Shown: piece after piece, positions 30,319 through 38,335 of the stretch
Position numbering within the stretch: the first letter of the stretch is position 1
Layout of the letters: each line of letters starts with the position of its first letter
Origin: Microbacterium pygmaeum
Lineage (GTDB): Bacteria; Actinomycetota; Actinomycetes; Actinomycetales; Microbacteriaceae
Assembly (NCBI RefSeq): GCF_900100885.1
Contig: NZ_LT629692.1
Coordinates: 1,922,001-1,986,000 of the forward strand
Direction of reading: 5' to 3'
Length of the DNA stretch: 64,000 nt
Position numbers and translations under genes: made by a program
Notes under the pieces: generated by a model
The model's input: only the letters and a program-made list of their open reading frames with translations
Databases searched by the model: none
Told to the model about the DNA's origin: nothing

Positions 30319-31462
30319 CGGTGAACTTCGCGCTGCGGGCGATCTGGCGCGTGGGGCCGACCAGTCGCTCGAGTCGCGGCCGATACTGCAGCGCCGAGTT
30401 CCAGACCGTCCACAGCTCACCGCCGGAGCGAAGCACGCGGCCGGCATCGGCGAACAGCGGATCCGCGACACCGGCGATCGGCACCGCCGCGCCGGAGTGG
30501 AACGGCGGGTTGAGCGCGATCAGCTGCGCGCTGTCATCGGCACGCCCGCCCAGGGCGAGGTCGCGCACGATCGTGATCCGGTCCGCCAGGCCGTTGGCCG
30601 CAGCGGTCTCGCGGGCCGAGGCGACCGCCACCGCCGACCGATCGGTCGCCAGGATGGGAAGGGAGGGATGCTGCAGCGCCAGCCACACCGCCACGACGCC
30701 CGTGCCGCAGGCGAGGTCGATGACATCGCCCGCCGCGCCGTCGAGCTCGGCCGGACCGTGCGCGGCGAGCTGCTCGAGCAGGAACCGCGTGCCGATGTCG
30801 ATGCCGGTGCCCGCGAAGGCGCCGCCGAAGGCGCGGACCGCGATCGGCGCATCCAGCCCTGGTGCCGGCTGGTCCGCGGCCCGGACGAGGGGGGCGGCAC
30901 CCCCGAGCGGTGCGCGGGCGATCAGTACGCGGGACTTCTGGCGGGCGTGCGAGATGTCGAGGGTGCCGAAGTGGCGCCGCAGCACGTCGTTCATGCCGAG
31001 CGTCATGTGCTTGAGCCGGCCGCCGGCGAACACGACCACCGCCGGGTCGGCGTGGGCGGCGATCGCCCCCGCGATGTCTTCGAGCGCGTCCAGTGCGCGC
31101 GGCAGACGCAGCAGCACCACCGTTGCCCCGGCCAGGAGCGGCTCGTCCAGCGGGAGGGACCGGAACCCCGTCAACCCGGCCTCGGCTGCGTTGGCTTCGA
31201 GGGCACGCTCGCCCGCGAGCGAGTCCTGGTGCGTCCGGATACCGGTGGCCCCGGCATCCGCTGCTCCGAGCGTCAGCGCGCCGTACTCGTCTCCGATCAC
31301 GACGATCGTGCCTGCAGCGGCCTGCGCGCGGGCCTCGGCCGACTCGTCCAGGATCAGCCGGTCGGCGGCGTCGGAGGCGAGCAGTTCGGGCGCTTCGAGG
31401 TCGGGCCGGCGGCGGAGGGCATCGGGGGAATAGGTCGAGGGCACCTGGACAGTCTGGTGCAC
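30296..31462 (-). CDS. RlmG/RsmC-like class I SAM-dependent methyltransferase
   Basis: A protein of about 388 residues with two Rossmann-like halves, as in RsmC/RlmG rRNA guanine-N2 methyltransferases. The C-terminal half has the SAM loop Asp-Leu-Ala-Cys-Gly-Thr-Gly and the catalytic Asn-Pro-Pro-Phe. The N-terminal half lacks these and is probably substrate-binding. All candidate starts are GTG (31495, 31462, 31444); 31462 is a compromise, 31444 starts the conserved sequence. Convergent overlap of 23 bases with the sirtuin gene. Confidence 0.82.
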   Translation of the reverse strand: MHQTVQVPSTYSPDALRRRPDLEAPELLASDAADRLILDESAEARAQAAAGTIVVIGDEYGALTLGAADAGATGIRTHQDSLAGERALEANAAEAGLTGFRSLPLDEPLLAGATVVLLRLPRALDALEDIAGAIAAHADPAVVVFAGGRLKHMTLGMNDVLRRHFGTLDISHARQKSRVLIARAPLGGAAPLVRAADQPAPGLDAPIAVRAFGGAFAGTGIDIGTRFLLEQLAAHGPAELDGAAGDVIDLACGTGVVAVWLALQHPSLPILATDRSAVAVASARETAAANGLADRITIVRDLALGGRADDSAQLIALNPPFHSGAAVPIAGVADPLFADAGRVLRSGGELWTVWNSALQYRPRLERLVGPTRQIARSAKFTVTVSTKR

Positions 31463-31547
31463 GTGCCTGCGCGCTCCCCGCACGTCGCCCCGCACGGACG
31501 CGGCGCCGAGGCCTGAAGGTCCCGGCGCCGCGTTCGAGTTTGCGTCG

Positions 31548-32816
31548 CTACGTTCTGGATGTCCCGCCGGAGCGGAGCCTCGAGAGCGCGTCCACCGTCG
31601 CGGCGAGGATCAGCACGCCGCCGGTGACCAGCAGGTTGATGCCGGCCGGGAGGTTGAGCAGACCGAGGCCGTTCGTGATGACCGCGATCACCAGCGCGCC
31701 GATCGCGGCGTGCATCAGGCGACCGCGTCCACCGAAGAGGCTGACGCCGCCGACGACGGCCGCGGCAACACCGGAGAGCACGATGTCTCGGCCGACCGTG
31801 GCATCCACGGATCCGACACGCGCGACGCTGAACAGCATCGCCGCCACCGCGAGCGAGGAGCAGATCACGAAGGCCCACCACTTGATCCAGCGCACCTTGA
31901 CGCCGGAGCGTCGAGCGGCCTCGGCGTTGCCGCCGATCGCGTAGATGTACCGGCCGAACTTCGTGCGGTCCAGCACGAACGTGCCGAGCCAAAGGATCAC
32001 GAGCACGACCGGGACGATGATCGGCACGCCTGACACCTCGTTGACCGACTGTCCGCGGTTCTGATTCAGCACGAACACGAACGCCCCGCCCAGTACCGCG
32101 ATGACCGCGAGCTTGATGAACACGAGTGAGATCGCGCGGTTCGGCACTCCTGCCCGGGTGCGGCGGGCTCGGTCCCAGAAGGAGGTACCGGCAGACACCG
32201 CGAGGATGACGACGAGCATGACCCATCCGGCCCAGACGGGCAGGTTGCCGTTCTGCAGCGCGATCAGCTCGGGAACCTCGACGCGGAAGAGGCCACCCGG
32301 GCCGATGACGACGAGTGCGAGCCCCTGGTAGCCGAGGAAGAGGCCCAGCGTGACCACGAACGACGGGATGCCGATCCTTGCGACGAAGAAGCCGATGAGC
32401 GCTCCGGTGAGGAACCCGAACCCGAATCCCACCAGCAGCGCGATCGGCCAGGGGATGTTGAACTGCGAGGCGAGCACCACGAACAGAGCCATGCCCACGC
32501 CGCCGGTGACGCCCGCGGACAGATCGATCTCGCCGAGGAGGAGCACGAAGACCAGCGCCATGCCCAGCACGACGAGCGGGGCAGCCTGGTTGAGCAGGTT
32601 CGCGAAGTTGCGCTCGGTCAGGAAGAACGGGCTGAGCAGCGTGAACAGGCCACCGAGCACGATCAGCCCGCCGACTGCGGGGAGCACGCCCATGTCGCCG
32701 CCGCGGACCCGTGACCACCAGGCTGCGATCTGGTCGCTCAGGCCGCCCTCGACACCGCTGCCGATCATGTCGCTGGCAACGGGGCTCGGTGACGCCTCAG
32801 TCGTTGTGCCGCTCAC
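31548..32816 (-). CDS. Sugar ABC transporter permease 1 (XylH/RbsC family)
   Basis: A 422-residue permease of the BPD_transp_2 family with about ten or more helices. Leu-Gly-Glu-Ile-Asp-Leu-Ser-Ala-Gly near residue 93 and the Ala-Ile-Gly-Gly-Asn-x-Glu-Ala-Ala-Arg-Arg-Ser-Gly motif near 290 are diagnostic. A GTG start overlaps the ATPase gene by four bases. Final gene of the first sugar cassette. The imported sugar is likely a pentose or similar, judged only from family. Confidence 0.93.
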   Translation of the reverse strand: MSGTTTEASPSPVASDMIGSGVEGGLSDQIAAWWSRVRGGDMGVLPAVGGLIVLGGLFTLLSPFFLTERNFANLLNQAAPLVVLGMALVFVLLLGEIDLSAGVTGGVGMALFVVLASQFNIPWPIALLVGFGFGFLTGALIGFFVARIGIPSFVVTLGLFLGYQGLALVVIGPGGLFRVEVPELIALQNGNLPVWAGWVMLVVILAVSAGTSFWDRARRTRAGVPNRAISLVFIKLAVIAVLGGAFVFVLNQNRGQSVNEVSGVPIIVPVVLVILWLGTFVLDRTKFGRYIYAIGGNAEAARRSGVKVRWIKWWAFVICSSLAVAAMLFSVARVGSVDATVGRDIVLSGVAAAVVGGVSLFGGRGRLMHAAIGALVIAVITNGLGLLNLPAGINLLVTGGVLILAATVDALSRLRSGGTSRT

Positions 32817-33616
32817 TCTGCGCCTCCCGTAGTGATCGTGGTGGTGCCGATCAGTTCGACTCCCATGGTCTTGGTGCCGGTGATGTAGCCCACGACGTCG
32901 TCGCGCGTGGTGTCGGCGACGTCGATCTGCGCCACCATCTGGCCGAGATACAGGACGGCGATGTCGTCGGCCACCTCGAAGACGTCTGCGAGGTTGTGAC
33001 TGATGAGGACGACCGCCACGCCCTGCTCGGAGAGCCGCTTGACCAGGTTCAGGACCTGCTCGGTCTGGGCGACGCCGAGGGCGGCTGTCGGCTCGTCGAG
33101 GATCACGACGCGTGCCTTCTTGAGCACGGCGCGCGCGATCGCCACGGTCTGACGCTGGCCGCCGGAGAGGGACGAGACCTTCTGACGCACCGACTTCACG
33201 GTGCGCACCGAGAGCGAGCGCAGAGTGTCGGAGGCGTCCTTCTCCATCCGACCCTCGTCGAAGGTGCCCAGCGTGAGTTCCTCACGGCCGAGGAACATGT
33301 TCTGGACGATGTCGAGGTTGTCGCACAGCGCGAGGTCCTGGTAGACGACCTCGATGCCGAGCGCGGCCGCGTCGCGCGGCGCGTTCAGGTCACGGTGCAC
33401 ACCGTCGATGAGCACCTCGCCCTCGTCATACGGCTGCACGCCGGCGAGGCCCTTGATGAGCGTGGACTTTCCGGCGCCGTTGTCGCCCACGAGGGCGGTG
33501 ACCTTGCCGGGGTAAACCTTCAGGTCGACGCCCTTGAGGACGCTGACGGGACCGAAGGACTTCTTCACACCGACCAGTTGGATGATCGGGTCTTGCGCAG
33601 TGGTCGTGTCTGACAT
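32813..33616 (-). CDS. Sugar ABC transporter ATP-binding protein 1
   Basis: A 267-residue single-domain ABC ATPase. Walker A Gly-Asp-Asn-Gly-Ala-Gly-Lys-Ser near residue 43, Q-loop Tyr-Gln-Asp-Leu-Ala-Leu, signature Leu-Ser-Gly-Gly-Gln-Arg-Gln, Walker B Val-Val-Ile-Leu-Asp-Glu-Pro, and a His switch in Ile-Ser-His-Asn are intact. It is a half-length type (FrcA-like), so it must homodimerise, unlike two-domain RbsA/XylG. A stem-loop separates it from the binding-protein gene. Confidence 0.94.
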   Translation of the reverse strand: MSDTTTAQDPIIQLVGVKKSFGPVSVLKGVDLKVYPGKVTALVGDNGAGKSTLIKGLAGVQPYDEGEVLIDGVHRDLNAPRDAAALGIEVVYQDLALCDNLDIVQNMFLGREELTLGTFDEGRMEKDASDTLRSLSVRTVKSVRQKVSSLSGGQRQTVAIARAVLKKARVVILDEPTAALGVAQTEQVLNLVKRLSEQGVAVVLISHNLADVFEVADDIAVLYLGQMVAQIDVADTTRDDVVGYITGTKTMGVELIGTTTITTGGAE

Positions 33617-33649
33617 GCTCGCTTCCTTGCGATTCGGTGGATGCGCGGG

Positions 33650-33683
33650 CAGGACGCCGCACCGTTGCCGGCGCGGCGTCCTG
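33650..33683 (-). ncRNA. Intercistronic stem-loop between binding-protein and ATPase genes
   Basis: CAGGACGCCGC (33650-33660) is exactly complementary to GCGGCGTCCTG (33673-33683), an 11-bp stem with a 12-base loop, in the 91-bp gap downstream of the binding-protein stop. There is no T tract. Such hairpins commonly stabilise the upstream binding-protein mRNA and limit read-through, giving excess binding protein. It is a cis-acting RNA structure, not a separate RNA gene. Confidence 0.6.
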
Positions 33684-33707
33684 CTTCGTCGAATGCGTGG
33701 CGGGTAG

Positions 33708-34790
33708 CTAGGGAGCTACGACGCCGAACTCCTCGCACGCGGCCATGACGTCGGGGGTGCAGACGTCGTCGTAGGCGGCGTCACCTGCGGCGACGACGTC
33801 CTTGACCTTGTCCTGACCGACCAGCACCGGGGTGACCTGGATGTACGGCGTGCCGTCGTCCAGTTCCGCGTCGGCCGAGACCTCGTCGCCGCTCAGCAGC
33901 GCGATGGCCACGTCCACGGCGGCGGATGCCTCATCCTTGACCGGCTTGTAGACCGTGGCGGTCTGCCAGCCGAGCAGGATGTTCTGCAGGCCCGCGACGT
34001 TCGCGTCCTGACCCGAGACCGCAACGCCCGTGAGGTTGTTGTCCTGCAGGACCTTGATGACGCCGGCTGCGTTGGTGTCGTTCGCGACCCAGACGCCGTC
34101 GACCTTGCCGCCGAGCGAGGTCAGTGCCTGCTCGAAGTTGGTCTGCGACTTGGCCTGGTCCCAGACTCCCGGGGGCTCTGCCGCGGCCTTGACTCCGGCA
34201 TCCTCCATGACCTGCACAGCGCCGTCGTGGAACATGGCGGCGTTGCCGTCGGTCGGGTCTCCGCCCATGTAGACGACCGTTGCCGTTGCGGGGTCCTTGC
34301 CTGCGGCCTCCAAGCCGTCCAGCACGGTCTGGCCCTCGAGCTCGCCGACCTTCACGTTGTCGAAGGAGACGTAGTAGTCCGCCCCGGAGAACGGGCGGTC
34401 GTACGCGATCACGGGGATGCCCTCCGCCTTCGCCTTGGCGGCTACGGATTCCGCAGCGCCCTGGTAGTCGACGAGCAGCATGACGCCGCAGCCCTGCGTG
34501 AGCTGCGCGTCGGCCAGCGTGCCGTACTTGGCCACATCGCCCTGCGCGTTCTGGATGTCGACCTCGAAGCCGGCGCCCTCGAGACCCTCCTGGAGGTACT
34601 TGCGGTCGAAGTTCTCCCAGCGGGGGGAGGATGCCGCGTCGGGCAGGATCACGCATGCGCGACCGGCGGAATCGCCGCCCGCGTCGCCGCCCTCAGTGGG
34701 GGTTCCGCCGCTGGAGCCGGAACATCCGGCCAGCAGCAACGCGGCAGCGCCTGCGAGGGCTGCCACGGGAAGGAGTGAAGACTTCTTCAT
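33708..34790 (-). CDS. Sugar ABC transporter substrate-binding lipoprotein 1
   Basis: A 360-residue periplasmic-binding-protein type I (XylF/RbsB-like) lipoprotein. The signal peptide ends Leu-Leu-Ala-Gly-Cys near residue 22, followed by a Gly/Ser/Thr-rich linker. Leu-Pro-Asp-Ala-Ala-Ser-Ser-Pro-Arg-Trp and Ile-Ala-Tyr-Asp-Arg-Pro-Phe are hallmark ligand-binding segments. The second of two adjacent ATGs (34790) is favoured because AAAGG then sits seven bases upstream. The sugar is not identified. Confidence 0.92.
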   Translation of the reverse strand: MKKSSLLPVAALAGAAALLLAGCSGSSGGTPTEGGDAGGDSAGRACVILPDAASSPRWENFDRKYLQEGLEGAGFEVDIQNAQGDVAKYGTLADAQLTQGCGVMLLVDYQGAAESVAAKAKAEGIPVIAYDRPFSGADYYVSFDNVKVGELEGQTVLDGLEAAGKDPATATVVYMGGDPTDGNAAMFHDGAVQVMEDAGVKAAAEPPGVWDQAKSQTNFEQALTSLGGKVDGVWVANDTNAAGVIKVLQDNNLTGVAVSGQDANVAGLQNILLGWQTATVYKPVKDEASAAVDVAIALLSGDEVSADAELDDGTPYIQVTPVLVGQDKVKDVVAAGDAAYDDVCTPDVMAACEEFGVVAP

Positions 34791-35120
34791 CATTCGCCTT
34801 TCATCGTTGAATGTGCGACGTCCAGGAATGCCTGGCGGGTTCGCTTGAAGAAATCCTCATCCGAACGATCCTTGGCGTCAAGTCTTGAACGTAACGCTTT
34901 GGCAACGCGGGCGCTCTGGATCTGCGACGGTCGTTACACCGTGCCCGTGATGACAGAATACTGACCGATATGCTCCGAAATCTGACCGAAGTCGAGCATG
35001 AAGATGAGGTTTCAGGCCGAATGCTGAAAGCCGACCAATCGCTAGAATTTTGGACCTGAACGCATCTTCGGCGTGTCGCCGAGCTCATCGAATGGATTCG
35101 ATGAAATGCGGACGTCCAAG
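34791..35120. other. 330-bp intergenic region before the first sugar cassette
   Basis: No credible gene. It is AT-richer than its surroundings. On the minus strand TTGACG (34881-34876) could be a -35 element for the binding-protein gene, but I see only a poor -10 (GAGGAT) 17 bp on. Hairpins near 35066-35103 belong to the end of the upstream cassette. The binding site of the ROK regulator would be expected here; I cannot identify it. Confidence 0.45.
35066..35103 (-). terminator. Two adjacent hairpins after permease 2, possible terminator
   Basis: CATCGAAT-GG-ATTCGATG (35086-35103) is a perfect 8-bp inverted repeat, and TCGGCG-TGT-CGCCGA (35068-35082) is another tight hairpin. Both lie 18-55 bases after the permease 2 stop. 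Neither is followed by a T tract, so termination is a suggestion; a regulator-binding role for the symmetrical 18-mer is also possible. Confidence 0.4.
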
Positions 35121-36377
35121 TCAGGCCCTCCCGGCCGCCGTTCGAGTCCGCCGGGAGAGTGAATCCACGATCACGGCGAGCACCAGGACCACCCCGGTGA
35201 TCATGAAACGCACCGACGAGTCGAGGTTCAGCAGCGTCAGCCCGGACGAGATGGACTGGATGACGACGATGCCCAGCAGCGCCGCGAACGCCGTGCCGCG
35301 GCCGCCGAACAGGCTCGCGCCGCCGATGACCGCGGCGGCGATCGCGTTGAGGTTCGTATCGCCCACGCCGGAGCTCTGGTTCGCCGCGCCCAAGCGGGCG
35401 GCAGCGAGTATCCCGCCGACCGCCGCGAGGCTGGAGCAGAGCGCGAACACCGAGATGTAGACGCGGTCGACCCGGATGCCGGCACGCCGAGCGGCCTCTT
35501 CGGATCCGCCGACGGCGTAGACCGATCGCCCCCATCGGGTGCGCGTGAGGAGGAAGTTCGCCACGACGACGAGTGCGAGGAAGAACAGGAACATCACCCC
35601 GACGCCGCGCGAGAGGTTGAGGTACCAGACGGCCAGAAGCAGGAAGGCCAGCATCGCACCCGCCCGCAGTCCGATCTCGGTGTAGCTCTGGCTGATCAGG
35701 TCGGCCGCGGACCGTCGCTGCGCGCGCCGGATGCGCGACCACGTGTATGCGGCCACCGCCAGCGCAACCACGAGGTACGAGGCCCAGGCAGGCAGGAACA
35801 GGTGCTGAGCGAAGGTGACGATCCACGAATCGGGAAGGTTGATCGACCCGCTGCTGCCCAGCACCCACAGCTGCAGACCCAGGAAGCCGAGGAGTCCGGC
35901 GAGGGTGATCACGAAGCTCGGAACGCCGAAGCGCGTGTAGAGGAAGCCGTAGAGGATGCCGGCCAGGCATCCGATCCCGATCGCGGCGATCAGCGCGAAC
36001 GCGAGATTCCACTGGAGCTGGACGAAGGTGACCGCCAGCACCGCCCCAGCGAGCCCGGACACCGACCCGACCGACAGATCGATCTCGCCGACCAGCAGCA
36101 CCAGCACGACGCCCAGCGCGATCGTGCCGATCGCGGCGCACTGCATCGTCAGGTCGACGAGGTTGCGGCTGGAGAGGAAGACCGGGTTGAGAATCTGGAA
36201 CACCGTCCAGATGAGCGCGAGTCCGATGATCACCGGCAGTGAGCCCAGGTCGCCGCCGCGGATGCGCGTGAGCACCATCGTGAACCAGCGGCTCACCCCG
36301 ATGCGATCGAGGAACCCGTCGCCGGCGGGCACCACGATCGTCGTCGTGGTGCTGGGATCCCTCCGCTCCGCGTTCAC
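35121..36377 (-). CDS. Sugar ABC transporter permease 2 (XylH/RbsC family)
   Basis: A 418-residue BPD_transp_2 permease with Val-Gly-Glu-Ile-Asp-Leu-Ser-Val-Gly near residue 95 and Ala-Val-Gly-Gly-Ser-Glu-Glu-Ala-Ala-Arg-Arg-Ala-Gly near 290. It is clearly related to permease 1 but divergent outside these blocks. GTG start overlaps ATPase 2 by four bases. Last gene of the ROK-led operon. Confidence 0.93.
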   Translation of the reverse strand: MNAERRDPSTTTTIVVPAGDGFLDRIGVSRWFTMVLTRIRGGDLGSLPVIIGLALIWTVFQILNPVFLSSRNLVDLTMQCAAIGTIALGVVLVLLVGEIDLSVGSVSGLAGAVLAVTFVQLQWNLAFALIAAIGIGCLAGILYGFLYTRFGVPSFVITLAGLLGFLGLQLWVLGSSGSINLPDSWIVTFAQHLFLPAWASYLVVALAVAAYTWSRIRRAQRRSAADLISQSYTEIGLRAGAMLAFLLLAVWYLNLSRGVGVMFLFFLALVVVANFLLTRTRWGRSVYAVGGSEEAARRAGIRVDRVYISVFALCSSLAAVGGILAAARLGAANQSSGVGDTNLNAIAAAVIGGASLFGGRGTAFAALLGIVVIQSISSGLTLLNLDSSVRFMITGVVLVLAVIVDSLSRRTRTAAGRA

Positions 36378-37264
36378 GGCCGGCCGTCGTGGGGGAGGTC
36401 GCGCATCCGGCGGGGTCCGGAACCGGGCAGGGCGGTGATCAACGCATCCGACGCGGCGGGCGGGGCGGGCTTGGCGTTCTCGGCCGCTCGACGGGTGACC
36501 GCGTTGTCGGTCGCGCCCGTGATCGCGGCGATCAGGGTCGCGCTGGTGACTTCGGCGACGTTGTAGACGCCGTTGTTGCGGCCCAGGCGCAGGACGACCA
36601 CGCGGTCGGCGACGGCCATCACGTCCGCCATGTTGTGGCTGATCAGCACCACGCCGTGGCCGCGCTCACGAAGTCGCTCGATCAGGTTCAGCACCTCGGC
36701 GGTCTGGGCGACACCCAGTGCGGCGGTGGGCTCGTCGAGGATGACCACCCGCGGGTCGCCGATCAGCGAGCGGGCGATCGCGACGGTCTGCCGCTGCCCG
36801 CCGGAGAGGGAGGCCACCGGGATGCGCACGGAGGAGATCTTCGCGGACAGCTCGCGCAGCAGCGACCAGGTGCGCTGCTCCATGTCGACCTCGTCCAGCC
36901 GCGTCCCCTCGACCAGCTCACGGCCGAGCCACAGGTTGGCGACCACGTCGAGGTTGTCGCACAGTGCGAGATCCTGGAACACGGTGGCGATGCCCAGCCG
37001 CTGCGCGTCGGCGGGGCTCGTGATCTCCACGTCCTCCCCGTCGTATTCGATCGTGCCGGTGTCGGGGGAGTGCACGCCGGAGAGCAGTTTGACCAGGGTC
37101 GATTTCCCGGCGCCGTTGTCGCCGACCAGGGCCACCACTTCGCCTTCGTTGACCCAGAAGTCCACATCCGTGAGGGCCCTGACGGCGCCGAACCGCTTGC
37201 CCACGCCGCGTACCGTCAGGACCCGTTCGCGGGCGCGCCCGACGCGGGGTCCGGTCACCGGCAT
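36374..37264 (-). CDS. Sugar ABC transporter ATP-binding protein 2
   Basis: A 296-residue single-domain ABC ATPase: Walker A Gly-Asp-Asn-Gly-Ala-Gly-Lys-Ser near 48, signature Leu-Ser-Gly-Gly-Gln-Arg-Gln, Walker B Val-Val-Ile-Leu-Asp-Glu-Pro, and Ile-Ser-His-Asn. It shares the Gln-Asp-Leu-Ala-Leu-Cys-Asp-Asn block with ATPase 1, showing the cassettes have a common ancestor. A C-terminal Ala/Pro-rich extension of about 40 residues is absent in ATPase 1. Starts 24 bases after the binding-protein stop. Confidence 0.94.
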   Translation of the reverse strand: MPVTGPRVGRARERVLTVRGVGKRFGAVRALTDVDFWVNEGEVVALVGDNGAGKSTLVKLLSGVHSPDTGTIEYDGEDVEITSPADAQRLGIATVFQDLALCDNLDVVANLWLGRELVEGTRLDEVDMEQRTWSLLRELSAKISSVRIPVASLSGGQRQTVAIARSLIGDPRVVILDEPTAALGVAQTAEVLNLIERLRERGHGVVLISHNMADVMAVADRVVVLRLGRNNGVYNVAEVTSATLIAAITGATDNAVTRRAAENAKPAPPAASDALITALPGSGPRRMRDLPHDGRP

Positions 37265-37288
37265 CGTTGCGCTTCCATCCGCAGAAGG

Positions 37289-38335
37289 CTAACCGATTCC
37301 GGCGGCAGCGCACGCCTCGGCGTAGTTGGGCGTGCAGATGTCCGCCACCGTCCAGAAACCGTCTGCGATCACGGTCTCCATCACGTTGTCGGCGGTCACG
37401 GCGACCGGGTCCAACAGCGTGGCCGGGATGCCGTCGACCTCCATCGGGGCCGTGACGCCCTCGCCGTTCAGCAGCGCCACGGCGACCTCGGCGGCCAGTT
37501 CCGCCTGCTGTCGGAGCGCCTTGTACACGGTCATGTACTGTTCGCCCGCGATGATCCGCTGGATCGCAGAGAGCTCCGCGTCCTGGCCGGTGACCAGGGG
37601 CAAAGGCGAGACCTCGGCCGCCTTGAAGGCGGAGATCGCACCGCTGGCAGTGCCGTCATTGGCGGCGTAGACGCCGTCGATCTGGTCGCCGTACTGGCTG
37701 ATCTGACCTGCGGTCCACGCCTGCGCCTTGTCGGGGCTCCAATCGGGCGTGTCGTACTCGGCGAGGATGCGCACGTCGCTGGTGGCCAGCACACTGCGGG
37801 CGCCCTCACTGAAGGAGGACGCGTTGCTGTCGGTGGGAGATCCGTTCACCATGAGGATGCCGGGGTCAGACGCCCCGGTGGCATCCAGCGCCTCGACCAG
37901 CGCGGTGGCCTGCAGGACGCCCACCTCCTCGTTGTCGAAGGACACGTAGTAGGCGATGTCGCCGCCGGCGATGAGGCGGTCGTAGGAGATGACCGGCACG
38001 TCGGCCGCGTTGGCGGACGCGACGATGCTGACCGCCGCCTTCCCGTCCACCGGGTCGAGCACCAGCACGCCCGCCCCGTTGGCCAGGGCCGACTCGGCTT
38101 GCTGCTGCTGCTTGGCGGCGTCCTGATCGGCGTTGGCGTAGAGCACGTCGTAGTCGCCGAGCTCGGCGACCCGCTCCTCGAAGACCGGACGATCGAATGT
38201 CTCGTAGCGGGCGGTCTTCGCGTCGGGCAGGAGCAGCGCGATCGTGCCTCCGCTCGCGGCCGGCGCGGAGCACCCTGTCAACGAGACGAGGACGAGCGTG
38301 GCCGCGGCGAGCGCGGCCGGGATGCGCGCGTTCAC
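37289..38335 (-). CDS. Sugar ABC transporter substrate-binding lipoprotein 2
   Basis: A 348-residue XylF/RbsB-like lipoprotein with lipobox Ser-Leu-Thr-Gly-Cys near residue 22. Leu-Leu-Leu-Pro-Asp-Ala-Lys-Thr and Val-Ile-Ser-Tyr-Asp-Arg-Leu-Ile mark the ligand site, and an Ala/Gln-rich helix (Lys-Gln-Gln-Gln-Gln) lies near 75. GTG 38335 overlaps the ROK gene stop by four bases and starts a normal signal peptide; longer frames are not plausible. Confidence 0.9.
   Translation of the reverse strand: MNARIPAALAAATLVLVSLTGCSAPAASGGTIALLLPDAKTARYETFDRPVFEERVAELGDYDVLYANADQDAAKQQQQAESALANGAGVLVLDPVDGKAAVSIVASANAADVPVISYDRLIAGGDIAYYVSFDNEEVGVLQATALVEALDATGASDPGILMVNGSPTDSNASSFSEGARSVLATSDVRILAEYDTPDWSPDKAQAWTAGQISQYGDQIDGVYAANDGTASGAISAFKAAEVSPLPLVTGQDAELSAIQRIIAGEQYMTVYKALRQQAELAAEVAVALLNGEGVTAPMEVDGIPATLLDPVAVTADNVMETVIADGFWTVADICTPNYAEACAAAGIG

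Noticed and set aside
31548..38335. Tandem sugar cassettes as an assembly duplication
   Set aside because: The paired proteins differ extensively in sequence and length, so this is not a duplicated contig segment.
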